Assembly: GCA_902782505.1 (NCBI GenBank)
Contig: CACZNO010000035.1
Span: forward strand, 1-11,913
Reading direction: 5' to 3'
DNA length: 11,913 bases
From: an uncultured Erysipelotrichaceae bacterium
GTDB lineage: Bacteria > Bacillota_I > Bacilli_A > Erysipelotrichales > Erysipelotrichaceae
Shown piece after piece: positions 1 to 6,180 of the stretch. Within the stretch, counting starts at the first letter, position 1, and every line of letters starts with the position of its first letter. The notes beneath the pieces were generated by a model. The model saw nothing but the letters and a program-made list of their open reading frames with translations. It made no database searches and was not told the DNA's origin. The position numbers and the translations under genes are program-made.

Positions 1-39
1 ACTTTTAAATATAGCACAGAAAAAAATAAAATATAAGAC

Positions 40-68
40 TGTTTTCTTTCGTATTTCTTTTCTACTAT
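40..68 (+). promoter_or_regulatory. Weak candidate promoter for the leader RNA
   Basis: A TACTAT -10-like box lies at 63-68 inside a very AT-rich stretch, with a poor -35 (TGTTTT, 40-45) 17 nt upstream. A start near 73-77 would place the first hairpin of the leader (72-106) at the 5' end of the transcript. The match is weak, and TATATA at 66-71 is an equally possible -10. Bases 1-39 are A/T-rich and I see nothing else in them. Confidence 0.25.
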
Positions 69-71
69 ATA

Positions 72-362
72 TGTACAGAAAGGGAAGCGGAAACGCTTAG
101 GGTACAGACCAATGGACAATTTAAAGACACAGACCATGATCGCGGCAAATCCCTGTGCTGCCGCGGACCGCAATTGACGTTTTCTCTAAAGGAACACTGA
201 CACCTGTCATACAAAAGAAAAGCGATACGTTCCTCGTTAGGTTAGCGGGAGCGGTCAAACTATTCAGGGTTTCCATAGATAAGACCTGATTCGCAAAGGA
301 GAGGATCAGGCAGAAAACATCACAAATATTCAAATCAGGCGGGAAGGAAACTTCCCGTTTTT
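72..362 (+). ncRNA. Candidate structured leader RNA or attenuator, family not recognised
   Basis: This stretch has no convincing protein and can form several helices seen directly in the sequence. TGTAC 72-76 pairs with GTACA 102-106 and encloses a GAAA-capped hairpin, 85-89 with 94-98. CGCGGCA 141-147 pairs with TGCCGCG 159-165. GACCGC 166-171 pairs with GCGGTC 251-256, and nested inside are 190-195 with 229-234 and 198-201 with 206-209. CCTGAT 285-290 can pair with 305-310, or CCTGATT 285-291 with 333-339. It ends in a strong terminator (340-362) only 12 nt before the ribosome binding site of the flavin reductase-like gene. That leaves no room for a separate promoter, so the downstream mRNA should read through this RNA. 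I do not see T-box, FMN, TPP, tmRNA, RNase P or SRP hallmarks. Short helices arise by chance, so the fold is inference. A free-standing small RNA is the alternative. Confidence 0.4.
340..362 (+). terminator. Rho-independent terminator with GAAA tetraloop, just before a ribosome binding site
   Basis: The 7-bp perfect stem CGGGAAG (340-346) / CTTCCCG (351-357) carries a GAAA loop (347-350) and is followed by TTTTT (358-362). On the other strand no T-run follows, so it acts rightward. The next gene's AAGGAGGA begins at 375. A terminator placed like this is typical of transcription attenuation. GGGTTTCC (267-274) could pair with GGAAACTT (346-353, two G-U pairs) and break the stem, so an antiterminator is possible. 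Confidence 0.85.
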
Positions 363-389
363 GTTACAATAAAGAAGGAGGATCCTATC

Positions 390-956
390 ATGAGAAAAGA
401 ATTCAAAAATATGATTTTTACACCGCTGCCGGTATTGATGATCGGCACCTACGACGAACACAACGTTCCCAACGTCATGAACGCAGCCTGGGGCGGACAG
501 ATCGACGCCAACCAGTTTGTCATCAGTCTTTCCAAACACAAAACGACGGACAATCTCCTTCTGAAAAAGGAATTCACCCTGTCCTTCGCAACCGCAAAAA
601 CCGTGAACGAAGCGGATTACTTCGGGATCCGCAGCGGCAAGAAAATCGATAAAGTCGCCTTTGCCGGATTCCATCATGAAAAAGCGCCGGATGTGGACGC
701 GCCGGTATTTGAGGAATTCCCGCTTTGTCTGGAGTGCCGGGTGCTGGAAATGAAGCCGGACGGGGACGGGTATCTGCTGTATGGCGAGGCCATCAAAACC
801 CTGGCGGATGAATCGATTCTGACGGATGGAAAGGCCGATCTGGGAAAACTGGGACTGATCATGTTTGACAGCGCGATGAATGTTTACCGTGTGATCGGCG
901 AGCCTTGCGGAAAAGCGTTCCGTATCGGATTGGATTGGGAAAAATCCCGCGGTTAG
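390..956 (+). CDS. Flavin reductase-like, FMN-binding split-barrel protein
   Basis: A 188-residue protein that looks like the flavin reductase-like domain family (split beta-barrel FMN binders, including NADH:FMN oxidoreductases and anaerobe flavoredoxins). The N-terminal [13 protein letters not shown] stretch, the [10 protein letters not shown] segment around residues 29-37 and the [14 protein letters not shown] segment that follows are typical of it. Length fits single-domain members. I infer a cytoplasmic flavoprotein that passes electrons from a reduced carrier to an acceptor; substrate and partner cannot be read from the sequence. The ATG at 390 has a strong AAGGAGGA at 375-382. Upstream lies the attenuator-like leader, so expression is probably set by read-through of the terminator at 340-362. 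deoC starts 59 nt downstream with no terminator between, so cotranscription is possible. The exact subfamily is uncertain. Confidence 0.8.
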   Translation: MRKEFKNMIFTPLPVLMIGTYDEHNVPNVMNAAWGGQIDANQFVISLSKHKTTDNLLLKKEFTLSFATAKTVNEADYFGIRSGKKIDKVAFAGFHHEKAPDVDAPVFEEFPLCLECRVLEMKPDGDGYLLYGEAIKTLADESILTDGKADLGKLGLIMFDSAMNVYRVIGEPCGKAFRIGLDWEKSRG

Positions 957-1015
957 GAAAGATTTTCTTCCGTGCGCGTGTTACGATAATAGATAGGAAA
1001 GAAGGTAAAGATAAT

Positions 1016-1687
1016 ATGCCATACGATGAGAGTTACGCGAAATATGTAGATCATACCGTATTGAAAATCGCGACCACGAAGGAAACCGTTTTGAAGTTCT
1101 GCGCGGAAGCGAAACAGTATCATTTTGCGAGCGTCTGCGTGAATCCCTGCAACGTTCCGCTGGTTGCGGAACAGCTGAAAGGCACCGGTGTGAAGACCTG
1201 TTGTGTCATCGGGTTCCCCTTAGGCGCGAATACGACCAAAATCAAAGCTCTGGAAACCCTAGACGCAGTGGAAAACGGAGCCGAAGAAGTCGACATGGTC
1301 ATCAATGTCGGACGTCTGAAAGACAAGGACTATGATTATGTACGCGAAGATATCAAGGCGGTCGTGAACGCGGCACACCCGAAAGCTTTAGTGAAAGTCA
1401 TCATCGAGACCTGTGTATTGACGGACGAGGAGAAAGTCAAAGCCTGCGAATTGTCCAAGGAAGCGGGCGCGGACTTCGTCAAGACGTCGACCGGATTCGG
1501 AACCGGCGGCGCAACGGCACATGATGTCGCGTTAATGAAGAAGACCGTCGGCGACGCGTTACAGGTCAAGGCTTCCACGGGAATCAATTCCCGCGCAACC
1601 TGCGATGAAATGATCGCGGCCGGTGCGGTACGCATGGGTACTTCCAAGGGCGTCTATATCGTGAAGGACGAACTTCCGAATCTGTAG
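1016..1687 (+). CDS. deoC: Deoxyribose-phosphate aldolase
   Basis: A 223-residue class I aldolase, the usual length for DeoC. It cleaves 2-deoxy-D-ribose 5-phosphate to glyceraldehyde 3-phosphate and acetaldehyde in deoxynucleoside breakdown. The Schiff-base lysine is K156 in VKTSTGF. The other signature pieces are DHT near residues 12-14, EVDMVINVG (91-99, with the acidic D93) and VKASTGI (184-190, with K185). The start at 1016 is chosen because the family alignment begins here and AGAAGG lies at 1000-1005; the frame stays open upstream to 905, but that part overlaps the preceding gene and does not look like DeoC. The alcohol dehydrogenase gene follows after 8 nt, so the two are very likely one operon, giving a route for the acetaldehyde. 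No deoR, deoB or nucleoside phosphorylase gene is seen here. Confidence 0.96.
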   Translation: MPYDESYAKYVDHTVLKIATTKETVLKFCAEAKQYHFASVCVNPCNVPLVAEQLKGTGVKTCCVIGFPLGANTTKIKALETLDAVENGAEEVDMVINVGRLKDKDYDYVREDIKAVVNAAHPKALVKVIIETCVLTDEEKVKACELSKEAGADFVKTSTGFGTGGATAHDVALMKKTVGDALQVKASTGINSRATCDEMIAAGAVRMGTSKGVYIVKDELPNL

Positions 1688-1695
1688 GATCTCTT

Positions 1696-2862
1696 ATGGC
1701 AGTTCATACATTTTATTGTCCGTCCTGGATCGATGTCGGCAAGGGAGTGCTGAATACTCTGCCGGACATCGTGAAACCGTACGGAAAGAACGTGTTTGTC
1801 GTGATGGACGCGTTTTTCGCGAACCATCCGCTCAAAGACCGCATTACGGGATTACTGCCGGGATGCGAGGTAAAATTCTATACCAAGGTTACTCCCAATC
1901 CGCGCACCAACGACATTGACGAAGGCGCGGGGATCTGCCGGGATTTCGGCGCGGAAGTCATCGTGGCGATCGGCGGAGGATCCGCCATCGATACCGCGAA
2001 GGCCATCAACATCGTCGCCACCAACGGCGGAGGGGCCTGGGATTATGCGAGACGCGCCGGCGAAACACCGCGCGAGATCGTGAAACCGTTACTGCCGCTG
2101 ATTGCGGTGCCGACGACATCGGGAACCGGTTCGGAAGCGACCCGCTATTCGGTCATCACCGACCATATTACCCATGCGAAGAGCACCATCAAAACTGATT
2201 TGAACTTCCCGGTGCGCTCTCTGGTCGACCCGGAACTGACGGTTTCCATGCCGCGCAAAACCACGGCGCTGACCGGCATCGACGCCTTCGCGCACTGTTT
2301 CGAATCGTATATCGGCACCAAGGCCAACCCGTTTTCGGAAATGTTCTCGTTACAGGGAATCAAGCTGTTCATTCACAGTATTGAACGCGCGTGCGAAAAC
2401 GGAAACGACATGGAAGCCCGTGAGGAAATGGCGATGTGCAGCACCCTCGGCGGACTTTCCATCACCCATTCCGCAACGACGTTACCGCACGGAATCGGTC
2501 AGGCGTTAAGCGGGGTAACCGACGCGCCGCACGGAGGCAGTATCGCTGTCTGCATGCCGGAAGTCATCCGCTGGACTTTGCCGTACGGACAGAAGAAGTT
2601 CGCGGAAGTTGCGCGCATGTTCGATCCGTCGCTAGCCTCCAAGTCCGAAGAGGAACAGGCGTACGCGTTACCGGACATCCTGGACAATCTCTTTACGAAA
2701 ATTGCGGGAGAAAAGATGACGATGGCGAAGTACGGCATGACCGAGGAAAAGATCCCGGCCGTCGTCGACATGGCGTTCCACAACTATAAGGGCGATCTGT
2801 CCCGTCATCCGCGGGTCCCGACGGAGGAAGAATTAACGGAACTGATCCGCAAGTGCCTGTAG
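1696..2862 (+). CDS. Iron-containing (group III) alcohol dehydrogenase
   Basis: A 388-residue NAD(P)-dependent alcohol dehydrogenase of the iron-activated family (FucO, DhaT, YiaY relatives) at the usual full length. The nucleotide-binding GGGS is at residues 93-96 and the VPTTSGTGSE motif at 139-148. The four metal ligands expected by analogy with FucO are all present: D196 and H200 in GIDAFAH, H265 in LPHG and H279 in APHG. It is a cytoplasmic enzyme that interconverts an aldehyde and an alcohol. Only 8 nt separate it from deoC, so acetaldehyde from DeoC is a natural substrate (inference); butanol, lactaldehyde or 1,3-propanediol activity cannot be excluded. The ribosome binding site is weak (TAGGAT, 1685-1690, overlapping the deoC stop), which suggests translational coupling. 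The operon ends at the hairpin of 2872-2901. Confidence 0.93.
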   Translation: MAVHTFYCPSWIDVGKGVLNTLPDIVKPYGKNVFVVMDAFFANHPLKDRITGLLPGCEVKFYTKVTPNPRTNDIDEGAGICRDFGAEVIVAIGGGSAIDTAKAINIVATNGGGAWDYARRAGETPREIVKPLLPLIAVPTTSGTGSEATRYSVITDHITHAKSTIKTDLNFPVRSLVDPELTVSMPRKTTALTGIDAFAHCFESYIGTKANPFSEMFSLQGIKLFIHSIERACENGNDMEAREEMAMCSTLGGLSITHSATTLPHGIGQALSGVTDAPHGGSIAVCMPEVIRWTLPYGQKKFAEVARMFDPSLASKSEEEQAYALPDILDNLFTKIAGEKMTMAKYGMTEEKIPAVVDMAFHNYKGDLSRHPRVPTEEELTELIRKCL

Positions 2863-2871
2863 AAGTGAAAG

Positions 2872-2901
2872 AAAGCGTGTTCATGCGGGACACGCTTTTT
2901 T
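2872..2901 (+). terminator. Rho-independent terminator after the deoC-alcohol dehydrogenase operon
   Basis: AAAGCGTGT (2872-2880) pairs with ACACGCTTT (2890-2898), 9 bp, and can be extended inward by a G-U and a C-G pair to leave a 5-nt loop. The 3' arm runs directly into a T-run ending at 2901. Confidence 0.92.
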
Positions 2902-2906
2902 CACGC

Positions 2907-2935
2907 TTGATTCTTTTATGGATACAGAGTATATA
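2907..2935 (+). promoter_or_regulatory. Candidate sigma-A promoter of the MATE gene
   Basis: TTGATT (2907-2912), a 17-nt spacer and TATATA (2930-2935). The -10 box touches the first possible ATG (2935), so a transcript from here would start near 2942 and could only use the ATG at 2944 or a later one. See the note on this start among the findings. Confidence 0.45.
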
Positions 2936-4272
2936 TGGGAAGTATGAAGATTCAGCTTTCCGATCACTTTGACATGAAGAGATTGTTGCGTTTCGCGTTC
3001 CCGTCGATCGTGATGATGGTGTTTATTTCCGTCTACAGTATTGTCGACGGGATTTTCATCTCGAATTATGTCGGAAAGATTCCGTTTGCGGCGGTCAATC
3101 TGATCATGCCGTTTCCGTTCATTATTTCCGCGATCGGGTTCATGTTCGGAACCGGCGGAAGCGCGATTACCTCCAAGTATCTCGGTCAGAAACGCCCGGA
3201 ACGCGCGAACGAAAGCTTTACGACGGTGTCGTATGTGCTGTGCCTGACCGGAATCGCGGTGACAATTCTGGCGGAGATTTTTTTGCCGGAGGTCTGCCGG
3301 CTTCTCGGTGCGGATCAGGAAATGATGCCGTATTGCGTGGAGTACGGAAGAATTGTCCTGATGGGACTGACGCCGTTTATGATGCAGAATCTTTTCCAGT
3401 CGTATTTTGTGACCGCCGGGAAGCCCAAGATGGGATTGACGGTGACCGCGCTGGCAGGGATCACCAATATGATTCTGGACTATCTTCTGGTCGGCGTGCT
3501 GGCATGGGAAGTGAAGGGAGCCGCGTTGGCGACGGTTACGTCGCAAAGCGTCGGCGCCGTGATTCCGATCGTGTATTTCAGCGTGAAACAATCCAGCAAC
3601 CTCCGTTTCCGGTTGGTGAAGCCGGACTGGAAGATGATCGGAAAGACAATCGTCAACGGTTCGTCGGAATTCGTTACGAATATCTCTCTGTCTTTAGTCA
3701 ACATGATCTACAACCTTCAATTGATGAAATACGCCGGACATGACGGGGTATCCGCATATGGCGTCATCATGTATATCAACTTCATCTTTACGGCGGTATT
3801 CATCGGGTACGCCATCGGAACCGCGCCGGTCGTCGGATATCATTACGGTGCGAAAAACCGGGAAGAACTGCACAGTCTTTATGAAAAAAGCCTGCGCATC
3901 AATACGGTTTTCGGCGTCGTGATGACGGGGATCGCGTTTGCGTTATCGCGGGTCCTGGCAGGCATTTTCGTCAGTTACGACGCGGAATTATGGGTGATGA
4001 CGACCCACGCCTTCCGGATCTATGTCTTTGCGTTTTCGATCATGGGCCTGAATATTTACGGATCGTCCTTCTTTACGGCGCTCGGGAACGGGAAGATCTC
4101 GGCGATGATTTCCTTCCTGCGCACGTTTGTGTTCCAGATCGTCTGCGTATACGCGTTCCCGGCGTTTTGGGGCATGGAGGGAATCTGGTTCGCGATCATC
4201 GGATCGGAAGGCCTGTCGGTTTTTGTCACCCTGTACGCGTTACGAAAAAACCGCGCGTTCTACGGATACTGA
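2935..4272 (+). CDS. MATE-family multidrug or metabolite efflux transporter
   Basis: A 445-residue polytopic membrane protein with about 12 hydrophobic segments in two halves. It shows MATE features: N-terminal KRLLRFAFPSI followed by YSIVDGIFIS, GTGGSAITSKYLGQ near residues 73-85, GKPKMG near 162-167, and in the second half the PVVGYHYGAKN segment near 298-308. MATE proteins export cationic drugs or metabolites in exchange for Na+ or H+. Sequence alone does not show the ion or cargo; it resembles the MepA/NorM-like clade common in Firmicutes. The start is uncertain: ATG 2935 has no good ribosome binding site and ATG 2944 has GGGAAG too close to it; a later Met at 2974 is also possible. The alpha/beta hydrolase follows 30 nt downstream on the same strand with no terminator between. 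Confidence 0.92.
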   Translation: MGSMKIQLSDHFDMKRLLRFAFPSIVMMVFISVYSIVDGIFISNYVGKIPFAAVNLIMPFPFIISAIGFMFGTGGSAITSKYLGQKRPERANESFTTVSYVLCLTGIAVTILAEIFLPEVCRLLGADQEMMPYCVEYGRIVLMGLTPFMMQNLFQSYFVTAGKPKMGLTVTALAGITNMILDYLLVGVLAWEVKGAALATVTSQSVGAVIPIVYFSVKQSSNLRFRLVKPDWKMIGKTIVNGSSEFVTNISLSLVNMIYNLQLMKYAGHDGVSAYGVIMYINFIFTAVFIGYAIGTAPVVGYHYGAKNREELHSLYEKSLRINTVFGVVMTGIAFALSRVLAGIFVSYDAELWVMTTHAFRIYVFAFSIMGLNIYGSSFFTALGNGKISAMISFLRTFVFQIVCVYAFPAFWGMEGIWFAIIGSEGLSVFVTLYALRKNRAFYGY

Positions 4273-4278
4273 TATAAT
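4273..4278 (+). promoter_or_regulatory. Lone -10 box before the hydrolase gene
   Basis: A perfect TATAAT directly follows the MATE stop codon, 24 nt before the hydrolase ATG. No recognisable -35 sits 16-18 nt upstream, so this is at best a weak internal promoter. Confidence 0.25.
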
Positions 4279-4302
4279 AAAGAAAAAGACGCGGAGGCGG
4301 AT

Positions 4303-5106
4303 ATGTTATACAACACGAAGGAACAGACAATCGTTTTGGGAAACGACCGGTTCAATGTCATTTCGTTTGGCTACGGGGAAAAGGTGATGGTGATGATCGC
4401 GGGCCTGAACGCACGTGACGCGAAAGGAAAAGCCGCGGCGATGGGGCTGGCCATCTCCTATAAAGACTTTACTTCGGACTATACGGTGTATTTGTTTGAC
4501 CGCCGGGAAACCCTTCCGGAGAATTTCCGGATCGAAGACATCGCGGAGGATACCGCGCGCTGTATGAAATATCTCGGATTGCGGAACGCGTATGTCTACG
4601 GGGTATCGCAAGGCGGTATGATTGCGCAATGCCTGGCAATTAATCATCCCGAACTGGTGAAAAAACTGGTGCTCGGGGTTACTGCGTGCCGGATCAATGA
4701 TACGACCCGCCGCAAAATCGAGTCCTGGTGCGCGATGGCGGATGCGGAGAACCTGAAAGGAGTACTGGAAGATTACTTTTACGAAACCTACTCCGAAGCG
4801 TATCTGAAGAAGTTCCGCCGGCTGATTCCGATGGCCTTGAAGACCGCCAGGTTTATGAAGCCCGCAAGGTTTTCGATCCTGGCGAAATCCATTCTGTCCT
4901 TCGACGTCTATGATCGGTTGAACGAAATTACATGTCCGGTGTTGGTGCTCGGAGGCAAGGAAGATAAAATCGTCACCCCGGAAGGCTCTTTGGAAATTGC
5001 GGAGAAACTCGGCTGTGAGTGTTTTCTGTACGAGGGACTCGGACATTCCGCGTACGAGGAAGCATCGGATTTCAACGACCGGGTGTTGCGGTTCTTCGCG
5101 GACTGA
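4303..5106 (+). CDS. Alpha/beta-fold hydrolase
   Basis: A 267-residue alpha/beta hydrolase with a plausible complete catalytic triad: nucleophile S102 in GVSQG, acid D221 in GGKEDKIV and H248 in GLGHSAYEE. Overall shape and length fit the large family that includes esterases, lipases, enol-lactonases and proline iminopeptidases. The residues between about 130 and 200 form the variable cap that sets substrate choice, and the substrate cannot be named. No signal peptide, so probably cytoplasmic. The ATG at 4303 has GGAGG at 4293-4297. It follows the MATE gene by 30 nt and probably shares its mRNA; whether it acts on the exported compound is unknown. Its 3' end shares a hairpin with the convergent DUF2500 gene. 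Confidence 0.87.
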   Translation: MLYNTKEQTIVLGNDRFNVISFGYGEKVMVMIAGLNARDAKGKAAAMGLAISYKDFTSDYTVYLFDRRETLPENFRIEDIAEDTARCMKYLGLRNAYVYGVSQGGMIAQCLAINHPELVKKLVLGVTACRINDTTRRKIESWCAMADAENLKGVLEDYFYETYSEAYLKKFRRLIPMALKTARFMKPARFSILAKSILSFDVYDRLNEITCPVLVLGGKEDKIVTPEGSLEIAEKLGCECFLYEGLGHSAYEEASDFNDRVLRFFAD

Positions 5107-5112
5107 CAGACA

Positions 5113-5136
5113 AAAGCGCTCCTTGCGGAGCGCTTT
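5113..5136. terminator. Shared hairpin between convergent genes
   Basis: AAAGCGCTCC (5113-5122) / GGAGCGCTTT (5127-5136), a 10-bp perfect stem with a TTGC loop. Rightward it is followed by CTTTC; leftward the complement ends in TTTTG. It sits between the hydrolase stop (plus) and the DUF2500 stop (minus) and probably ends both transcripts, though both T-tracts are short. Confidence 0.8.
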
Positions 5137-5160
5137 CTTTCAAGGAAGATGGTAAGGAGA

Positions 5161-5526
5161 CTAAGAGATTCGTTCAAACGACAGGAATTCGGTTCCGCGG
5201 AAAGTTACTTTTCCGTATTCTCCTTCCGTAATTCCGGTATATACATCCATGGGAACACGGAACTCCATCCGGTCGCCGCTTTCCACTTCAAAGGTGACGT
5301 AATAATCGGTATCCGTGAAGGAAACCATGTCGTTTTGCGCATGCCGGAAGGATTCGCTTTTGCGCTTTGAATCGACAAACGCGTCGACGGTCAATACCGG
5401 GGAGCGTCTGTTTTGGGCCATTTGCCGGAAAGCGCTGATGAATACGAAGATCACCATTCCCAGGATCAAAGCGAATATTACCGGAAAAAGAACCGGGAAG
5501 AACGAACTGCCGAAGGTGTGGAACAT
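5161..5526 (-). CDS. DUF2500 family membrane-anchored protein
   Basis: A 121-residue protein that I recognise as DUF2500 (YhhM-like). One N-terminal membrane segment (about residues 8-31) is followed by SPVLTVDAFVDSKR and the hallmark YYVTFEVESGDRMEF (75-89), ending in the GTEFLSFER tail. The family has no known function. The layout suggests a single-span anchor with a small beta-rich domain; on which side of the membrane is not certain. The start is clear: AAGGAGG on the minus strand at 5535-5541, just before the ATG at 5526, with a TATAAT -10 at 5551-5556. It is a single-gene unit, divergent from the deacylase gene and convergent with the hydrolase gene. Confidence 0.88.
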   Translation of the reverse strand: MFHTFGSSFFPVLFPVIFALILGMVIFVFISAFRQMAQNRRSPVLTVDAFVDSKRKSESFRHAQNDMVSFTDTDYYVTFEVESGDRMEFRVPMDVYTGITEGEYGKVTFRGTEFLSFERIS

Positions 5527-5550
5527 TTCAGCTGCCTCCTTTACACCTTC

Positions 5551-5556
5551 ATTATA
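5551..5556 (-). promoter_or_regulatory. -10 box of the DUF2500 gene
   Basis: TATAAT on the minus strand, 25 bp upstream of the ATG and ahead of the ribosome binding site. The -35 region is poor (TCCCGG at a 17-nt spacing), so strength or dependence on an activator is unclear. Confidence 0.5.
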
Positions 5557-5622
5557 GCGGCTTTTCTTTGTGCCGGGAGTTGACAGAAATCCCGGAATGT
5601 AAGGAATTCCGCGGCGGAAAAG

Positions 5623-5652
5623 TTGCCAAGGGCTGAAGAAAACTCTTATAAT
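5623..5652 (+). promoter_or_regulatory. Sigma-A promoter of the deacylase-membrane protein operon
   Basis: TTGCCA (5623-5628), an 18-nt spacer and a perfect TATAAT (5647-5652). A start near 5659 gives a short leader that carries AGAGGAA (5671-5677) before the ATG at 5683. This is one of the best promoter matches in the window. Confidence 0.75.
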
Positions 5653-5682
5653 GAATTCGACTTTTCAGAAAGAGGAACAGCA

Positions 5683-6168
5683 ATGTACGGTAGAAAAGAA
5701 GTGGAACAGTATTTAAACGGCCTCGGTATCGAGTATCATATCGTAGACCATCCGGCCGCCTGGACGACGGAAGACGCGGACAAATACATTGAGGGCATGG
5801 AAGGTATCGCCTCCAAGACCCTTTTGATGGCGGGACGGAAAGACCGGAAGTTCTACATGTTCATCATGGATGAAAAGAAGATGCTGGATCTGAAAAAACT
5901 CGGAGAAATCACGCAGGACCGTCTTCATTTCGCCAAGGAAGAATACATTCAGTCCAAACTCGGACTGGTGCCGGGCGTTGTATCGCTGTTCGGATTATTG
6001 AATAACGAAGAACATGATATCGCTGTTTTCGTGGATAAAGAAGTTCTGAACGAACGGATCATCACATTCCATCCCAACGTCAATACCGGCACCCTGTTTA
6101 TGAGCGTAGAGGATATGTTCAAGGTATTGAAGGATCTCGGATATAGCTGTCAGGTTTTGGATTTGTAG
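5683..6168 (+). CDS. YbaK/ProX-type aminoacyl-tRNA deacylase (prolyl-tRNA synthetase-associated domain)
   Basis: A 161-residue free-standing editing domain related to the INS domain of bacterial prolyl-tRNA synthetase, closest in appearance to PrdX/ProXp-ala proteins. Visible marks are HIVDHPAAWTTEDA (19-32), SKTLLMAG with the lysine K45 (44-51), the PGVVSLFGLLNN segment (97-108) and FHPNVNTGT (129-137), which shapes the substrate pocket in this family. Relatives remove mischarged amino acids, such as alanine from tRNA-Pro, in the cytoplasm; the precise substrate here is inferred. The start at 5683 is chosen because it has AGAGGAA at 5671-5677 and begins where the family does; the frame is open upstream to 5623, but that part overlaps the promoter. 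A membrane protein gene follows 12 nt after the stop. Confidence 0.9.
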   Translation: MYGRKEVEQYLNGLGIEYHIVDHPAAWTTEDADKYIEGMEGIASKTLLMAGRKDRKFYMFIMDEKKMLDLKKLGEITQDRLHFAKEEYIQSKLGLVPGVVSLFGLLNNEEHDIAVFVDKEVLNERIITFHPNVNTGTLFMSVEDMFKVLKDLGYSCQVLDL

Positions 6169-6180
6169 AAAGGGAAAACT

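Noticed and set aside
121..333. A 70-residue open frame on the minus strand in the leader region
   Set aside because: No ribosome binding site, no recognisable domain and an odd composition; the structured-RNA reading on the plus strand explains the region better.
1..389. T-box, FMN or TPP riboswitch, or 6S, RNase P, tmRNA or SRP RNA
   Set aside because: None of their conserved boxes are visible (no AGGGUGG T-box core, no GAGGAAAGUCC of RNase P, no SRP tetraloop region), though a divergent 6S-like RNA cannot be fully excluded by eye.
905..1015. A 37-residue N-terminal extension of DeoC
   Set aside because: It overlaps the end of the preceding gene and matches nothing in DeoC. The ATG at 1016 has a ribosome binding site and gives the normal length.
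4306..5046. Long open frame on the minus strand opposite the alpha/beta hydrolase
   Set aside because: It shows no domain and is basic and low-complexity like a shadow of the real gene; the plus-strand protein has a full catalytic triad.
5580..5585. TTGACA as a -35 box
   Set aside because: A perfect -35, but nothing like a -10 lies 16-18 nt downstream; the TTGCCA/TATAAT pair at 5623-5652 is better placed.
5623..5682. A 20-residue extension of the ProX/YbaK protein from an upstream start
   Set aside because: It covers the TTGCCA/TATAAT promoter and has no ribosome binding site; the ATG at 5683 has AGAGGAA.
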